DNA of 64,000 nt from Rhinopomastus cyanomelas (Eukaryota; Chordata; Aves; Bucerotiformes; Rhinopomastidae). Shown here piece after piece: positions 26,201-37,932 of this stretch (the stretch's first letter is position 1; the number at the start of each line of letters is the position of its first letter). Location: the NCBI GenBank assembly GCA_013400115.1, contig VXBP01005102.1, positions 372,001 to 436,000 on the forward strand, given 5' to 3'. A program made the position numbers and the translations under genes. The notes below the pieces were generated by a model. That model saw only the letters and a program-made list of their open reading frames with translations, had not been told where the DNA came from and made no database searches.

Positions 26201-28108
26201 AGCACAGGCAGAACATTTTCTTTTGGAATGAATGTTGAGAATCTACTTTGGAGTCATGTAAAAGTGACCTGACTTTGGGGAAATCTACCAATTGCTTCAT
26301 TTAGGAATGGAAAATCAGGCTGGATTTGTAAAGGTATTCAGACAGGCATCATTTTCTTTCCTGTCCTATGGTCAGAAGTCATGAACCAAAGCAAGACAAT
26401 TTCAGGATGAGCCTCAATTTATCTGTGTGAATTGACATGCAGCAGTTGAAAATCTGCCAACCTGCTGACAGGCCTCCACTTCCTCATGTCTAGGAGCAGG
26501 TTCATGCTATAAACTTTTTCACTCTCAATGTAGGCCTGAGGAAATGTGATGCTGAACGCGACACTACAAGAACCAAAGTGGAGGTGCAGCTCTCTGGCTT
26601 TGTAGCCTCTCACCAAGAGTGTTTACTGGAGGAATGAAGAGTACACTACAGCTGCATCAGCATCAGCAGTATGTCAGCTTCGGATGCACTTGCCAACATC
26701 ACCAAACCATTAGGTCTTTCTCATGGGAGCTTTAAGGTGGATCTGTCTTTGGGGGCATGTAATACCAGCCTAATGAAAACATTATGTTAAGCATAATGGC
26801 AAGTAGCAGTTGAAGATTTAACTGATTTTTAATACATTGTGGAGGCATGCTGCCTTATTTGTGCTGAGCTGTTAATATACATTAGCTAGCTGAATACTTT
26901 TTCTTTGCTATTCCTAAATCCCACTATGGACAGGGCAAGTAAGAGTCATTTTCCTAAAAGAGCATCTATACCAAGGTAAATTCCTAAATGTTGTCCCCTG
27001 GAGTTACTCTCTCTTTTGATGAGTATAAATCTTACTTTGGGCTTTCTCTAATTCCTTTTGAGGAGGATTGATGAAGAATTAAGTTTTTTGGGGTTTTTTT
27101 CTTTTGCTTTCTTGATTCTTCTTTATTTCTCGTTGCTAATAGTCCAAATATTTTTTAGAAGTAAGCAGACAGCATAAAAGGAAGGAATCTGCAAATAATA
27201 CTAAATGCTCTGAGTTTATTTGGGGTTTTTTTCTGAAACACTTCCTAGTCTCAAAGATTATTTCTCTTTCCATTAATTTTATACCCTGGCTTCATACTAC
27301 CATGAATTAGCTGCTGTAGTTGCCAGTTCAGTCATCAAAACAGCTCTGCATCTTTCAGGGAGATGACAAACTTGGGCAATCTCCTCCATGCTGCCAAAAT
27401 AGTGGAGGAAGATGAGAGCTATAACCTGCTGGAGAAAGTTGTACTGAACTGCTGGATTCAGAGAATCAGATAAAGTTGAGCAGCTTGCCCATTCTTTTTG
27501 GATTTCCCATTAGAACTTCATTAGCTGGATAATCATACTCTAATCACAATATATTTCTCTCTGTATACTCAGTCCCATCCATCTCCCATACAGCTATCCA
27601 AACACTTGGCAGCTTTATGGAATGATATTACAGGAACGAAAAACAATGAGCCCTGGCTTCACATCGTAAAAGCTCTTGAGTGCAGAGCGGAGGGTTATCT
27701 GTCCAATACTGGTGACATCTTCAATCTTTCTGTTAGGAGTTGAATACATCCAGTAAGCTAAAAGTACATTGCATGTTTCCCAATCATTGAGACATTGATT
27801 CTTTCCTGGCCAAGGTGCCTAGACAGTGTGTTTTAAGATTGGCTCTTGGGAGTGAGATCTTTAGAAAGCTTAAGAATCACACTGGAAGTTAAAATGAAAA
27901 CTTGATCTTCACATGAAAGAAGAATGTTCAGCCCTTTCTCTCTGAGCTGATTTGTTTGGCCTTCTTGTTGTAAGCATTATTCTCACACAAAAAGACAACA
28001 GACCTTAAAGCTTTTTTTCATTCTGTTGTGTTGGAATATCTCATCTGTCAGTCTCAACTCATTCACTCACATGTACACATGCATAAACTGAGCCTATGTG
28101 ATGTCATA
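23261..28108. other. Non-coding DNA, no gene seen
   Basis: About 4.8 kb with no supported gene, RNA or repeat family. Simple runs are present, such as the T-run near 23906-23918 and the T/C run near 24510-24524. Reading frames stay near or below 103 codons. Confidence 0.6.
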
Positions 28109-28660
28109 TCATAGAATCACAGAACATTAGGGATTGGAAGAGACCTTGAGAGATCATCTACTTCAATCCCCCTGCCACAGCAGGATCACCTAGATCAAGT
28201 CGCACAGGGACATGCCCAGACGGGTTTTAAACATCTCCAGAGAAGGAGACTCCACAACCCCCCTGGGCAGCCCGTTCCAGTGCTTCATCACCCTCAGTGT
28301 GAAGCTCCTTCTCATATTATGTGGACCCTCCTATGTTACAGCTTACACAAAAAGAGCAATCTCTTTTTCATGGGCTCAGTGCCCATGCCACTGAGTAGAG
28401 CCTGGCTCCATCCTCCTGACACCCACCTTTCACGTATTTATAAACGTTAATGGGGTCACAGCTCAGACTCGACTCCTTGTTTCCAAGCTAAAGAGACCCA
28501 GTTCCCTCAGCCTTTCATCATCAGGGTGATGTTCCACTCCCTTCATCTTCTTTGTGGCTCTGCGCTGAACTGTCTCAAGCAATTCCGTGTCCTCCTTGAA
28601 CTGAGTGGCCCAGAACTAGACACAATATTACAGATGTGGTCTCATCGGGGCAGAGCAGGT
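28109..28660 (-). mobile_element. CR1 LINE (reverse) with rearranged internal segment
   Basis: Reverse-complement CR1 covering the 3' tail, 3' UTR and the end of ORF2. Visible pieces are atagaatcacagaacattag, the block ggattggaagagaccttgag, cagcaggatcacctagatca, then the ORF2 end through 28560-28640 (reverse of 'gcccagaac...cctcattg'-type sequence). Near 28349-28387 the expected reverse of the '...gacaaggggcaatggg...' region is replaced by two adjacent inverted repeats. The element is truncated on its 5' side at about 28660. Confidence 0.9.
28349..28387. repeat. Paired hairpins replacing CR1 sequence
   Basis: Two back-to-back hairpins inside the CR1 copy. The first has arms aaaaagag and ctcttttt around the loop caat (28349-28368). 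The second has arms catgggc and gcccatg around the loop tcagt (28369-28387). Other CR1 copies in this window do not carry them at the matching position, so they arose in this copy. Confidence 0.85.
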
Positions 28661-28825
28661 GTCTATTTCCACAAAGGACTGTGTTTGACCCTTCTTCATC
28701 AGAGTTTCAGAAAGATCAGAGATCTTCTGCAATTCATAACCTACGGACATTCAGTGCCTGGTACACATCACTCACAGATCTGTTGTGTTGTCTAAATGGA
28801 GTAGAGGAGTGTTACAGTATTACCA
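28661..28825. other. Spacer between two reverse CR1 copies
   Basis: Short unique sequence separating two CR1 copies that lie in the same orientation. It has no recognisable repeat or gene. Confidence 0.5.
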
Positions 28826-29307
28826 AGGTCGGAAGAGACCTCATAGATCATCAAGTCCAACCTGTCACCACAGAGCTCAAGGCTAGACCATGGCACCAAG
28901 TGCCACGTCCAATCGTGCCTTGAACAGCTCCAGAGTTGGCGACTCCACCACCTCCCCGGGCAGGCCATTCCAGTGGCCAATGACTCTCTCAGTGAAGAAC
29001 TTTCTCCTCACCTCAAGCCTAAATTTCCCCTGGTGCAGCTTGAGGCTGTGTCCTCTTGTTCTGGTGTTGGCTGCCTGAGAGAAGAGTGCAACCTCCTCCC
29101 GGCCACAACCACCCCTCAGGTAGTTGTAGACAGCAATAAGGTCTCCCCTGAGCCTCCTCTTCTCAAGGCTAAACAATTCCAGCTCCCTCAGCCTCTCCTC
29201 ATAGGGCTTGTGCTCAAGGCCCCTCACCAGTCCTCGTTGCCCTTCTCTGGACACGTTCAAGCACCTCAATGTCCTTCCTAAATAGAGGGGCCCAGAACTG
29301 AACACAG
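28826..29307 (-). mobile_element. CR1 LINE (reverse), ORF2 C-terminus with open frame
   Basis: A second reverse-complement CR1, of a subfamily different from its neighbour at 28109. On the minus strand 29305-28883 stays open for 140 codons and matches the C-terminal part of CR1 ORF2. Recognisable pieces are KPYEERLRELELFSLEKRRL, RGDLIAVYNYLRGG, SLKLHQGKFRLEVRRKFFTE and ESPTLELFKARLDV. The endonuclease and reverse transcriptase are missing through 5' truncation. About 57 bases of 3' UTR follow the stop and end near ggtcggaagagacctcatag; an octamer tail is not clear. The uninterrupted frame suggests a younger insertion than most CR1 copies here. Confidence 0.92.
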
Positions 29308-32300
29308 AACCTTGTTAACCTTGTGTGTGAAACCTAAAGCTGTCGTGCAATTCTCTGTGCTAACAAGAGCAAACCACCTTCTCAGTCCCAAGTTCTAAGC
29401 CATTACACATCCCTACTTTCCTGTGTGTGAACAAAATTTCTGCTTCGCGGAGCTTTCTCATTGCAAAGCTTTGAGAGACTCATTGCAGACACATCACATA
29501 TTAAGCACTGATTCCTTGCAGGTTCCTTTGGTCATTTTAGAGTTTCATGGTCTTTCTCTGTTTCAATCAAGTGTGCTTCACTTTCACAATGGCACAGAAG
29601 AGCTGTCCAGCACAGAGCCCTCATCAGAGTCCAGCTTGGCAGAACATAGCTGGGGGCCATTAAGTGGCTTTCTGTTACCTGTTTACAGACCTGCATGATG
29701 GGTGTCAGGATTCATCCACAGGCATTATGTTGGCCAAAATGCTTAAATTGCACTTCACCCTAGCTGCGGATCCCTTGGTTTTATGGTATCGCTGCAAATG
29801 TGTTGGCACAATGGATAACAGTCAGCAGCCAAGAGGCTTGTATCAGGAGTGTAACTCAATGGGCAAATATTTTTGCACAGGTATCTATTCCTGCTACGTG
29901 TTGAACCTTAACCCTTGCTTACAGATAGCTCAGTTTTTCAGCCATAGAACAGAGGCTGAAGATTTCAAGTGGTATGAGTAATTCATCCCCAGCACCATGA
30001 GAGGTATAATGTGAACAAAGCATCAGTTTTTCGTGAAACACTGGTCAAACACTTAACCAACAGTGGATTGTTTCAGGTCTTGAGCAACAGTGGGTGTGAT
30101 GCATATGAGAGGCATCACTTATGAGTAGGAACTTGACATCTTGGTGTCTGTGTTTTATTGTAGATTGAATGGAGGTGGCCAGACAGGGCAATTTTTAATT
30201 ACAGAATATTCAGCTAGTGTAGATACTTCCCAGGGAAATATCCGTGTGTGTCCATGTTTGTCAAGGTTATACGGAGAGTTTGTATGAAGTCTGAGGAAGA
30301 AGCTTTTCGAAAACTCACATTAGCGTATGTACTCTGTTGTGTCCTTCAGCAGAGGGGAGAAAAGGAAAGGTCTGGAATGAATCCAGATTTCCATAGAGCT
30401 GAAGCTGATTGAACCCTAGAATCCTCTTTTGTGCTAGCTAAAAATTCCCTTCCTCTTTGCGGTGCTTAACGGATCTTCCTGTGCAGTATTCATCTGCCTC
30501 TTGGCACTGGAGGATTTGTCCAGTAAGTTACAGAACAAAGACGGGGCATGTCAGCTCTCTCTGGCATTACATTCTCTCAGGTAGCTGCTTGGAATGTCCC
30601 AAGCACACAACCAAGCATTGAGTTCGGGAACAAGAGAACCTAGATCTAGCTGTACCCTACTCCTACTCCCAGGTTACTTTTGCTTTTTGTACATGGCCTT
30701 TTTCTAGTCATCCCCTGGAAGCTATATTTAACAAATACAGGTGACAGCAAAGAGCTAAGATACAGGTCTTGCTCTGGCATGTTATGTCTTTACACTCAGG
30801 TCTCTTACTGCTGGCCATACAAGTTCTTGCTGGTGTTGGAAAGCATTCAGAGGTGAGTGGCACTGTCCCACTGAAGACTGTGCTAGTAAAAAGAGGGAAT
30901 TGGACCAAAGGTACCTGCTAGGCTATTTCTGTCATGTAATTCCCTGCAGATACATGTGGGCAGAGAGAATATGGGCTTCCTGCTGCTATCAATTCTTGTA
31001 TTCTCCTCTACAGAAAGTGTTCCTTGAATTGGGACCTTCTTCTGAACACTGCACTCGCTTCATATTGTGCTCTAATAACATCACACAAGAGACGTGAAAT
31101 GGCTTTGATCATAGGGAGTAAATGCCACCAAATATTCTCTTTCCTGCAGCCTTTTCCTTGCTACATCAAAAATTCATGAGCAAGAGCAGCTTCTTCTCTT
31201 TAGGACTTAGCTACATCAGCAGAGTGGGCAGGAATTCCAGGGCATGCTGATGGACAGAACAGGGGTGTCCTGGTAGGAAAAACCTGCACTTGATTTGCTT
31301 GTGCTGGATGTGTCTGAGGCCAGTCAGAGCAATGAGCTTACTGTGAAACTGTAATTCAGTTAAACGGATGTGAATTCCAAGGTGTGCCTTGATTTCCACA
31401 TTTGCTTTGTTCTCTGTGTTGTGCTAATTCTCTAGTCAAGAAGAATTTAAAGGGAACGATGGTAAGAGGAAGACCCAAGAAGTAAAGCTGCAGCCCTGCT
31501 GAAACTGGTGGCTAAGCTCCACTTAATTATATCAGGGCCAGGATTTGTCCAAGGAGCCCCTGACTGTCAAGACTGCCTTTGACATTTGAGAGACTAATAG
31601 ATGACTTGAATGGGAAGATTCTTTGAGCTTTAGGCTTCTTCTCCATCAGACCCTTGTCAAATAAGTACATTGCAAGGGCTTATTTGGGCAGGTGTCTCCC
31701 TTTGTTTGGCAGCAGTGTATTATCATCCTGAGCCTGTAAAAATCCTCTCTGCTTTACACTCACCAGCCAGAAAGCAGCTCGACAAACCATTCGTGCCGTT
31801 CTTTCTCTTGACTCTATATGAAAGTGGCTGTCCTACCAAAAGCAGATGTTTGAGCATCTCGGACCTCTCAATTTCATCTTTTCAGGCTGCCCCTGGATTC
31901 CCACTTGGGTCTGTCGAACACAGGATGATTTCTTGCAGGCAGAAAGAATAGAGTGGAAAGGTGTTTCGGACAGTGACTCTGACTAAAATGTAATCAATGG
32001 TAGATATTCCCTGAGGACACTTGAGGTAGTTTCACCCACAAGTACTGCAGGTCTGGTATCTGGGGTTCATTCTTGAGTCCATTTCTGTATCAGAGGGAAA
32101 GTAATGAAGTGTGGAAGTTTCCTACTTGGAACTCCATCTTATCATCAAAGGTGTTTTGGGGGCTCTTTTTGTTACCCTGCTCCAGTCTGATGCAATTGTA
32201 GTGCTTTTTTTATTAATTTTTTTCACAACCCCTGCCTTTGTTCAGCCAGCTGCCAGTGCTCTGACAAACCTGCTCTTTGTCCTTCCTTGATCTCTGCCTG

Positions 32301-33599
32301 CTGGAAGAAGCTAGCAGGATCATTACATGACTCGAAAAATACCAGTGTGTTGTATGAATTAGGAAGGTAATGAAGTGTCGCTGAAGACCAGAACTATGCA
32401 CAAATCTCCAGGGGTTTCACAGAAAGAAATGCTTCTGCTGCTGTTTGGGTTGTTGGCTCTGTGTTTCATAAAGCCCTGAAAGCTGCTGGATCTAACAGGT
32501 TGCTGGGGCTGATTAAATTGTCAGTAAAGTGGGTTCATCTGCTGGCATTTCAGGGCCTGAGCCTAGCTCTGAGGGTCAAGTTCCCACAGAGATTTTATGC
32601 CCAACACCTGCCTATTCCAGTCTGGAATCTTATAAAAGACCCCCAGAGCTCTGCTTCGGGTAGCTGTTCAGGATGTGTGCATCCAGCCCAGCCTCAACAG
32701 GGTTGTAAGCAGGTGTTCAGAGAATTCCTGTCCTCTGAGAGGTATTGCTTCACCTGAGCTGTCCACAGGTATGTCCACACTCAGGTTTGTTTTTCCTTAT
32801 CCAAGTGCATTTGAACATGATTTGGTATGCAACAGAATCAGGGTAGTTCTGAGGCAAGGTTCTGCTGGTGCTGCAAGCAGTGATGCTCACAAGCCATACA
32901 ACTGTATTGTCACTGCATTAGGACTGTGGTGGAGGCTCCTTGGACAGAATAAGCAGCTAGAATCATCTCTAGCAAAATTACTTCTCTCCCTAAGAAGCTG
33001 CCTTGTTCCTGCATCTCCTGGCAGGCAGGTCCTTTGTTGTTAACCCTAACTCCTACTTACCCATTTCCCCTGCTTAGACTTGGACCTAAAATTCTCTTTC
33101 CTGACTCTACCTCTGTGCTGCCTGACACCATCACCAGGACAGTGCCATTAATCTGGCCTCTGCCAACTCTCTTAAGAGCTGATTAAAACACTGTATTTCC
33201 TTCTCTGGCACCAGATGCTTGGAATTTACGGCAAAATATTGGATTAGGAACAAAAGTGATACAAAATGGAGCTCAAGCAGGTACAAAATTATATTTGAAG
33301 TAGATAATGTTTAACAAGATGACCATTTAATCTAAGCAGACAGAAACACTATTTGATTCAATTGCTGAATTATAATGGAAATAACATTCATGCTTATAAC
33401 AAGATGAAATTCTTAGTTTGGGGTCGTGATTAATCATTAAACCCATTCATGTGGGGTAGATCTTTGTACACAGGACTGCTTAAACTAAAGCTGAGTGCCT
33501 TTCTTTAACAAAGCGCTCTGGCTGAGCCACAGGTTGTGGTTTCTTGCCAGAAGTGGGAGTGTTTCTGTGGTTTGGGCAAGCATCTGGATAGAATGACCT
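29308..33599. other. Non-coding DNA, no gene seen
   Basis: About 4.3 kb without a supported gene or recognised repeat. Reading frames are at most about 122 codons and have no motif. Part of a candidate conserved element (33180-33440) lies at the right end. Confidence 0.6.
33180..33440. other. Candidate conserved non-coding element
   Basis: AT-rich segment with words such as ggattaggaacaaaag, gattaatcattaaaccc and catttaatctaagcag, including TAAT and TAATCA-type homeodomain/PBX-like cores. It has no CR1 hallmark. Conservation is inferred from texture only. Confidence 0.25.
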
Positions 33600-33645
33600 G
33601 AGAGAGGATGATCCCTTCCGATCCCTAATGATTCTACGATCATGA
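33600..33645 (+). mobile_element. Possible CR1 tail remnant
   Basis: The sequence gatgatcccttccgatccct followed by aatgattctacgatcatg closely resembles the last 45 bases of CR1, including a degraded octamer tail. Nothing upstream aligns clearly by eye. It is either a very short 5'-truncated insertion or an old one whose body has decayed. Confidence 0.6.
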
Positions 33646-36099
33646 ATTCACAGATATTACTGGGCCTGACAGAAATGGGACAGGGAAGCAACCTAGGAAA
33701 GGCAGCCAAACTGAAAATACCAAGGTGAGGAGTTTGGAGAAAAGAGCAGAGAGGTACTGTGAGAAAGAGGTTAGAAGAGAAGCTGAAACACTGGAGAGTA
33801 CATGTTGAAAGAGTAGGCAGGAACGTACTCCAAATGCTGATGCGGAGACGTCCCTGACCTGTAGCCTGTAAGAATGGCATTAACTGAGCCTGTGTCTGTG
33901 TGACACTTCTCCTGGCTTGTCATCTTGAACATCTGAATGTGTTAGAGATGTGTTTTCGTCACCCACAGATCTGAGCACAGGGAGATGATTGGAGCACTTT
34001 CCAGAAGCTCAGATTCAGGCAGGTCATCGTTTCAAAGGGAAGCTTCTCCAAATTTCTGCATACAGATGTCTCACTCAGCTTCTTGCGTGTGAGGCATTCT
34101 GGCAGTGCCTGGTCTCCAGATAGCATCACAAAACTTGAGAATCTTTCTTGTCTTGCTGAAGGCCTCTGCATAAGTTTCATAAAAGCTACATTGGAGCTAC
34201 TGTAACGGACAAGGAAATGCACAGCACTACAGCCATCCGTACTCTGTTCTTCACAATGAAACCAGTCCTCTGGTGCTGATGAATGTGTAACGTGTATGAC
34301 TTCAGCAAGACTTCAGAGCTCTTTTCTGAATCATCACTGTCAGAATGATCACTCTTACCCATTAGCCCTGTGTTGAGACCTGCTAGAGCAGGTCATGTTA
34401 TTGACTATGCAGAAGAGCTCAGCAGAACGGGTTTGTCCACTTCATCGTTGTATAGAATTCCTGTCTGCAGTGATCCTAACAGCCCTTGCAACTGCCAGGC
34501 AATTCTTTTGGGGCCTGTTCACGAGTGTGTTAGAAGTAGATCACACATGGTGTGTTCTGTAGATTCTGACATGCAGGAGCTTTCTGTACTGTAGCGCCAG
34601 ATCACCGCGCAGTCTGTGGTGCTTCATCCTTTGAACACTATTGGGAAGCTAAGGGTATGGCAGGATCTCCGTTATGTAGCTGGAAACTTTGACATGCCCT
34701 GAGAGACAGGACAATTTTAAACGGCTAAATTAGGCATCTATTCTGAAGTGCCCTCAAGAGAAGATTATCTCTCCGAGGGCAGAAGGAGCCTTGGGAGATT
34801 AGTCTTTTACAGCTTTGTGAAAGCCTCATTAAGTGATTTGCCCAAATTCACTGAGGAAATTGGAGCTGGATATCTCTCAAGTTCTCCCAGAACACCCCAA
34901 CCTCTGGGTCATCCCTCTGTGTGTTGGGGGGAACTGTTAACTATTTTAACCTCCTTTTGTGAAGTTAGTTCTAATTACTTCTGCTGATGGCACCAGCATC
35001 CATAAGAGCGCTTTTGGAGAATCGCAGGTCTAAGCAGATTGAGCTGTTGCCTTCCTATGGGAAGTGAATTATTTAAAGACCTATAGGCTTGAACCCTGGC
35101 TCTGCCAGACTCATCACATATTACTTGACGTAGGTGAAGCAATGATTTTACTCCCAAATACAAAAAGAAAAGAGAACTTGAAGTTGCCCTCAGTGGGAGA
35201 TATGGACTGCTTGCCTAGATTTGCATGCATAATTCGAATAGTTACTATTGGAAAATACAGGTTAAAGTAATACCTTGCCCCCATTGTCAGAACTGAGATG
35301 AGCTCTTTCCCTGCTTCCAACCTTCCTTGGGAGAACAGGCCACGTGTTTTCCCACAGGGGGTTGTAACTCCACTGGGAGATGACAGGCAGCCTGGGTCCC
35401 TGCCACACAGCAGCAGGGGCTGAGCAGCATGGCCTCCCGTGGTTCCAAAGTGATCTGACACCCTCTGGCAAAGAGCAGCTGCAGAGCCCCATTCCGAGGT
35501 GTCAGTAAAGAAGTCGCTAATGAGATATGTGATCTTCCAGGGAAAAGGCAGTGCCACACTCTCAATCCTACTGATGGCTTTTATGCTTGTTGCCTTTCTA
35601 AGGGCAGAGGGGCAACCTTTGTTTTAACTGAAAGGGAAGTGCTTACTGCTTCTCTGTTTCTTATTCCTCTCAAGTAGAAAGGACCTGTTGGCAATGGCGT
35701 CATAGTTCTACAAGCACTTGGTGTGATACCAACCAGTAATTAAGGCCACAAAGCTGTTGTGGTGATAATTCTTTAGTCCCAATTTGTCATAGGCTGCTAG
35801 AAAAAAAAAAGCACCTATAGGCTGCTGCTTTCCTCCCGCTCAAGCTTCAGTTTTGGTCTTCATCTACACGTAAAACTTTGTGTGCATTCTGAGCACAAAA
35901 CCTTTTATAGAGTTGAACAAGGTTTTCTCTTTCAAAGGTGATACCACAGTTTTCTACCCACAAAGTACAAAATCAAGTGCACTTCAGAACTCAAAGCCTC
36001 ATGCTTAGCTGGTGGAAATCAACAGATCACCTCTGAGAGTGGTGGTGGTGGTGTGTCAGCTTACAGCAACTGAGAACCTCGTCTTTGGCTTCTCAGTTC
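33646..36099. other. Non-coding DNA, no gene seen
   Basis: About 2.4 kb of ordinary sequence. The longest frame (minus strand, 35114-35557, 147 codons) shows no domain and overlaps other open frames on the same strand, so it is treated as chance. A GGT-type simple run lies at 36040-36053, just before the large CR1. Confidence 0.55.
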
Positions 36100-37932
36100 T
36101 CCACACCAAGGCATTCAAAGACCACTTCTTTAAAGCCCAAGATCAGAGCATTCCAACACATAGGAAGTCAAGAAATGGAGCCAGAAGTCCTGCGTGGTTA
36201 AACAAGGAGCTGCTGGGCAAACTAGAAGTCCTGCGTGGTTAAACAAGGAGCTGCTGGGCAAACTGAAGAGGAAGAATGAAGTCTATAAGTCATGGAAGGA
36301 GGGGATGACCAGTTGGGATAATTTTAAGGCTCTAGTGAGAGAATGTAGGGATGCAACTAGAAAAGCCAAGGCCTCCTTGGAATTAAACCTTGCAAGAGAC
36401 ATCAAGGGCAACAGAAAGGGCTTCTTCAAATACATTGCAGGTAAAACTAAACCTAGAGGCAATGTAGGCCCCCTGCTGAATGAGGTGGGTGCCCTGAAGA
36501 CAGAGGATACAGAGAAAGCAGAGGTACTGAACGCCTTCTTTGCCTCTGTCTATACTTCTGGGGGCTGCCTTGATGAGCCCCAGACTGCTGAGGCCCCAGT
36601 GGAAGTTGAGACGAGAGGAGTTTTCCCTGCTTGATGAGGACTGACTTAGGGTTCAGTTCAGCAATCTGGATGGACATAAATCCAAAGGATGCAACTCTGA
36701 GTGCTATAGGAGATGGCAGAATTCATTGCTATGGCATTCTCCATCATCTTTGCTAAGTCATAGGAATCAGGAGAGGTACCTATGGAAATGGAGAATAGAA
36801 AATGTCACTTGAATCTTCAAAAAGGGTAAGAAGGAGGGCCAAAGTAACTATAGACAGGTCAGCCTCAGCTCTGTCCCACGAAAGGTGATGGAACAATTTA
36901 TCCTTGATGCTGTATCTAGGCACAGCAAGGCCAAGAAGGTCATTAGGGACAGTCAGCATGGCTGCACCAGAGGGAAGTCATGCTTGACCAACCTGATAGC
37001 CTTTCATGAGGGTATAACCAGGTGGATAGATGATGGCAGCGTTGTGGCTGTCATCTATCTTGACTTTGCTGATGACACAAAGCTGGGTGGTGTCATCGAC
37101 ATCCCAGCAGACTGTGCTGCCCTTCAGCAAGACCTGGACGTGCTAGAGAGTTGGGAAGGGAGAAATGTAATGAAGTATAACAAGGGTAAGTGTAGAGTCT
37201 GGCATCTGGGCATGAACAACCTCAGGTACTGGTATAGGTTGGGGAGTGACCTGCTGGAGAGCAGTGTAGGAAAAGGGACCTGGGGTTCCTGGTGGGACAG
37301 CAGGATGACCATGAGCCATCAGTGTGTCCTTGTGGCCAAGAGGGCCAACAGAATCCTGGGGTGGATCAGAAGGCAGGTGGTTAGCAGATCAAGAGAGGTT
37401 CTTTCCCCCTCTACTCTGCCCTAGTGAGACCACATCTGGACTATTGTGTCTAGTTCTGGGCCCTTCAGTTCAAGAGGGATGTGGAGCTACTGGAGGGAGT
37501 CCAGCATAGGGCAACGAGGACTATGAAGGAAATGGAACATTTCCTGGGTGAGGGAGCTATGTCTTTTTAGCTTGGAGAAGAGGAGACTGAGGACCTTATT
37601 AATGTTTATAAATATGGAAAAGGTGGGTGTCAGGAGGGTGGAACCAGGCTCTTCTCAGTGTCATCTAGTAATAGGACAAGGGGCAGTGGGTGTAAGCTGG
37701 AACATAAGAGGTTCCACATCAATCTCAGAAGGAACTTCTTCACTGTGATGGTGACAGCGCACTGGAATAGGCAGCCCAGGGAAGTTGTGGAGTCTTCTTC
37801 ACCGGAGACTTGCCTGGATGTGTTCCTGTGCGACTTGGTCTAAGAGTCTTGGTCTGCTGTGTCAGGGCGATTAGACTAGATGATCTTTTGAGGTTCATTC
37901 CAATCCCTAATATTCTGTGATTCTGTAATTCT
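36100..37932 (+). mobile_element. CR1 LINE, longest copy, ORF2 with RT core deleted
   Basis: The longest CR1 in the window, about 1.8 kb, running from the linker between endonuclease and reverse transcriptase to the 3' tail. In order: AFKDHFFKAQDQSIPTHRKS (36111-36170), SPAWLNKELLGKL, KAKASLELNLARDIKGNRKG and KAEVLNAFFASVY before the RT; then HGCTRGKSCLTNLIAFHEGI and VIYLDF of the RT start, joined directly to ADDTKLGG at 37065-37070; then KANRILGWIRRQV, the ORF2 end, and the tail attctgtgattctgta. A perfect 41-base tandem duplication at 36183-36264 breaks the frame, and stops and frameshifts lie between 36635 and 36884 and after 37424. It cannot be active. The left boundary is uncertain by perhaps 100 bases. 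Confidence 0.93.
36183..36264 (+). repeat. Perfect 41-bp tandem duplication inside CR1
   Basis: Bases 36183-36223 are repeated exactly at 36224-36264, each copy starting agaagtcctgcgtgg and ending ctgctgggcaaact. The unit encodes part of the SPAWLNKELLGK segment. Its length is not a multiple of three, so it shifts the CR1 frame. The identity of the two copies suggests the duplication is recent compared with the decay of the surrounding element, or that the assembly is in error. Confidence 0.95.

Noticed and set aside
36040..36053. GGT run just before the large CR1, considered as a target-site feature
   Set aside because: It is a short simple run with no matching copy at the 3' end, and CR1 elements generally lack clear target-site duplications.
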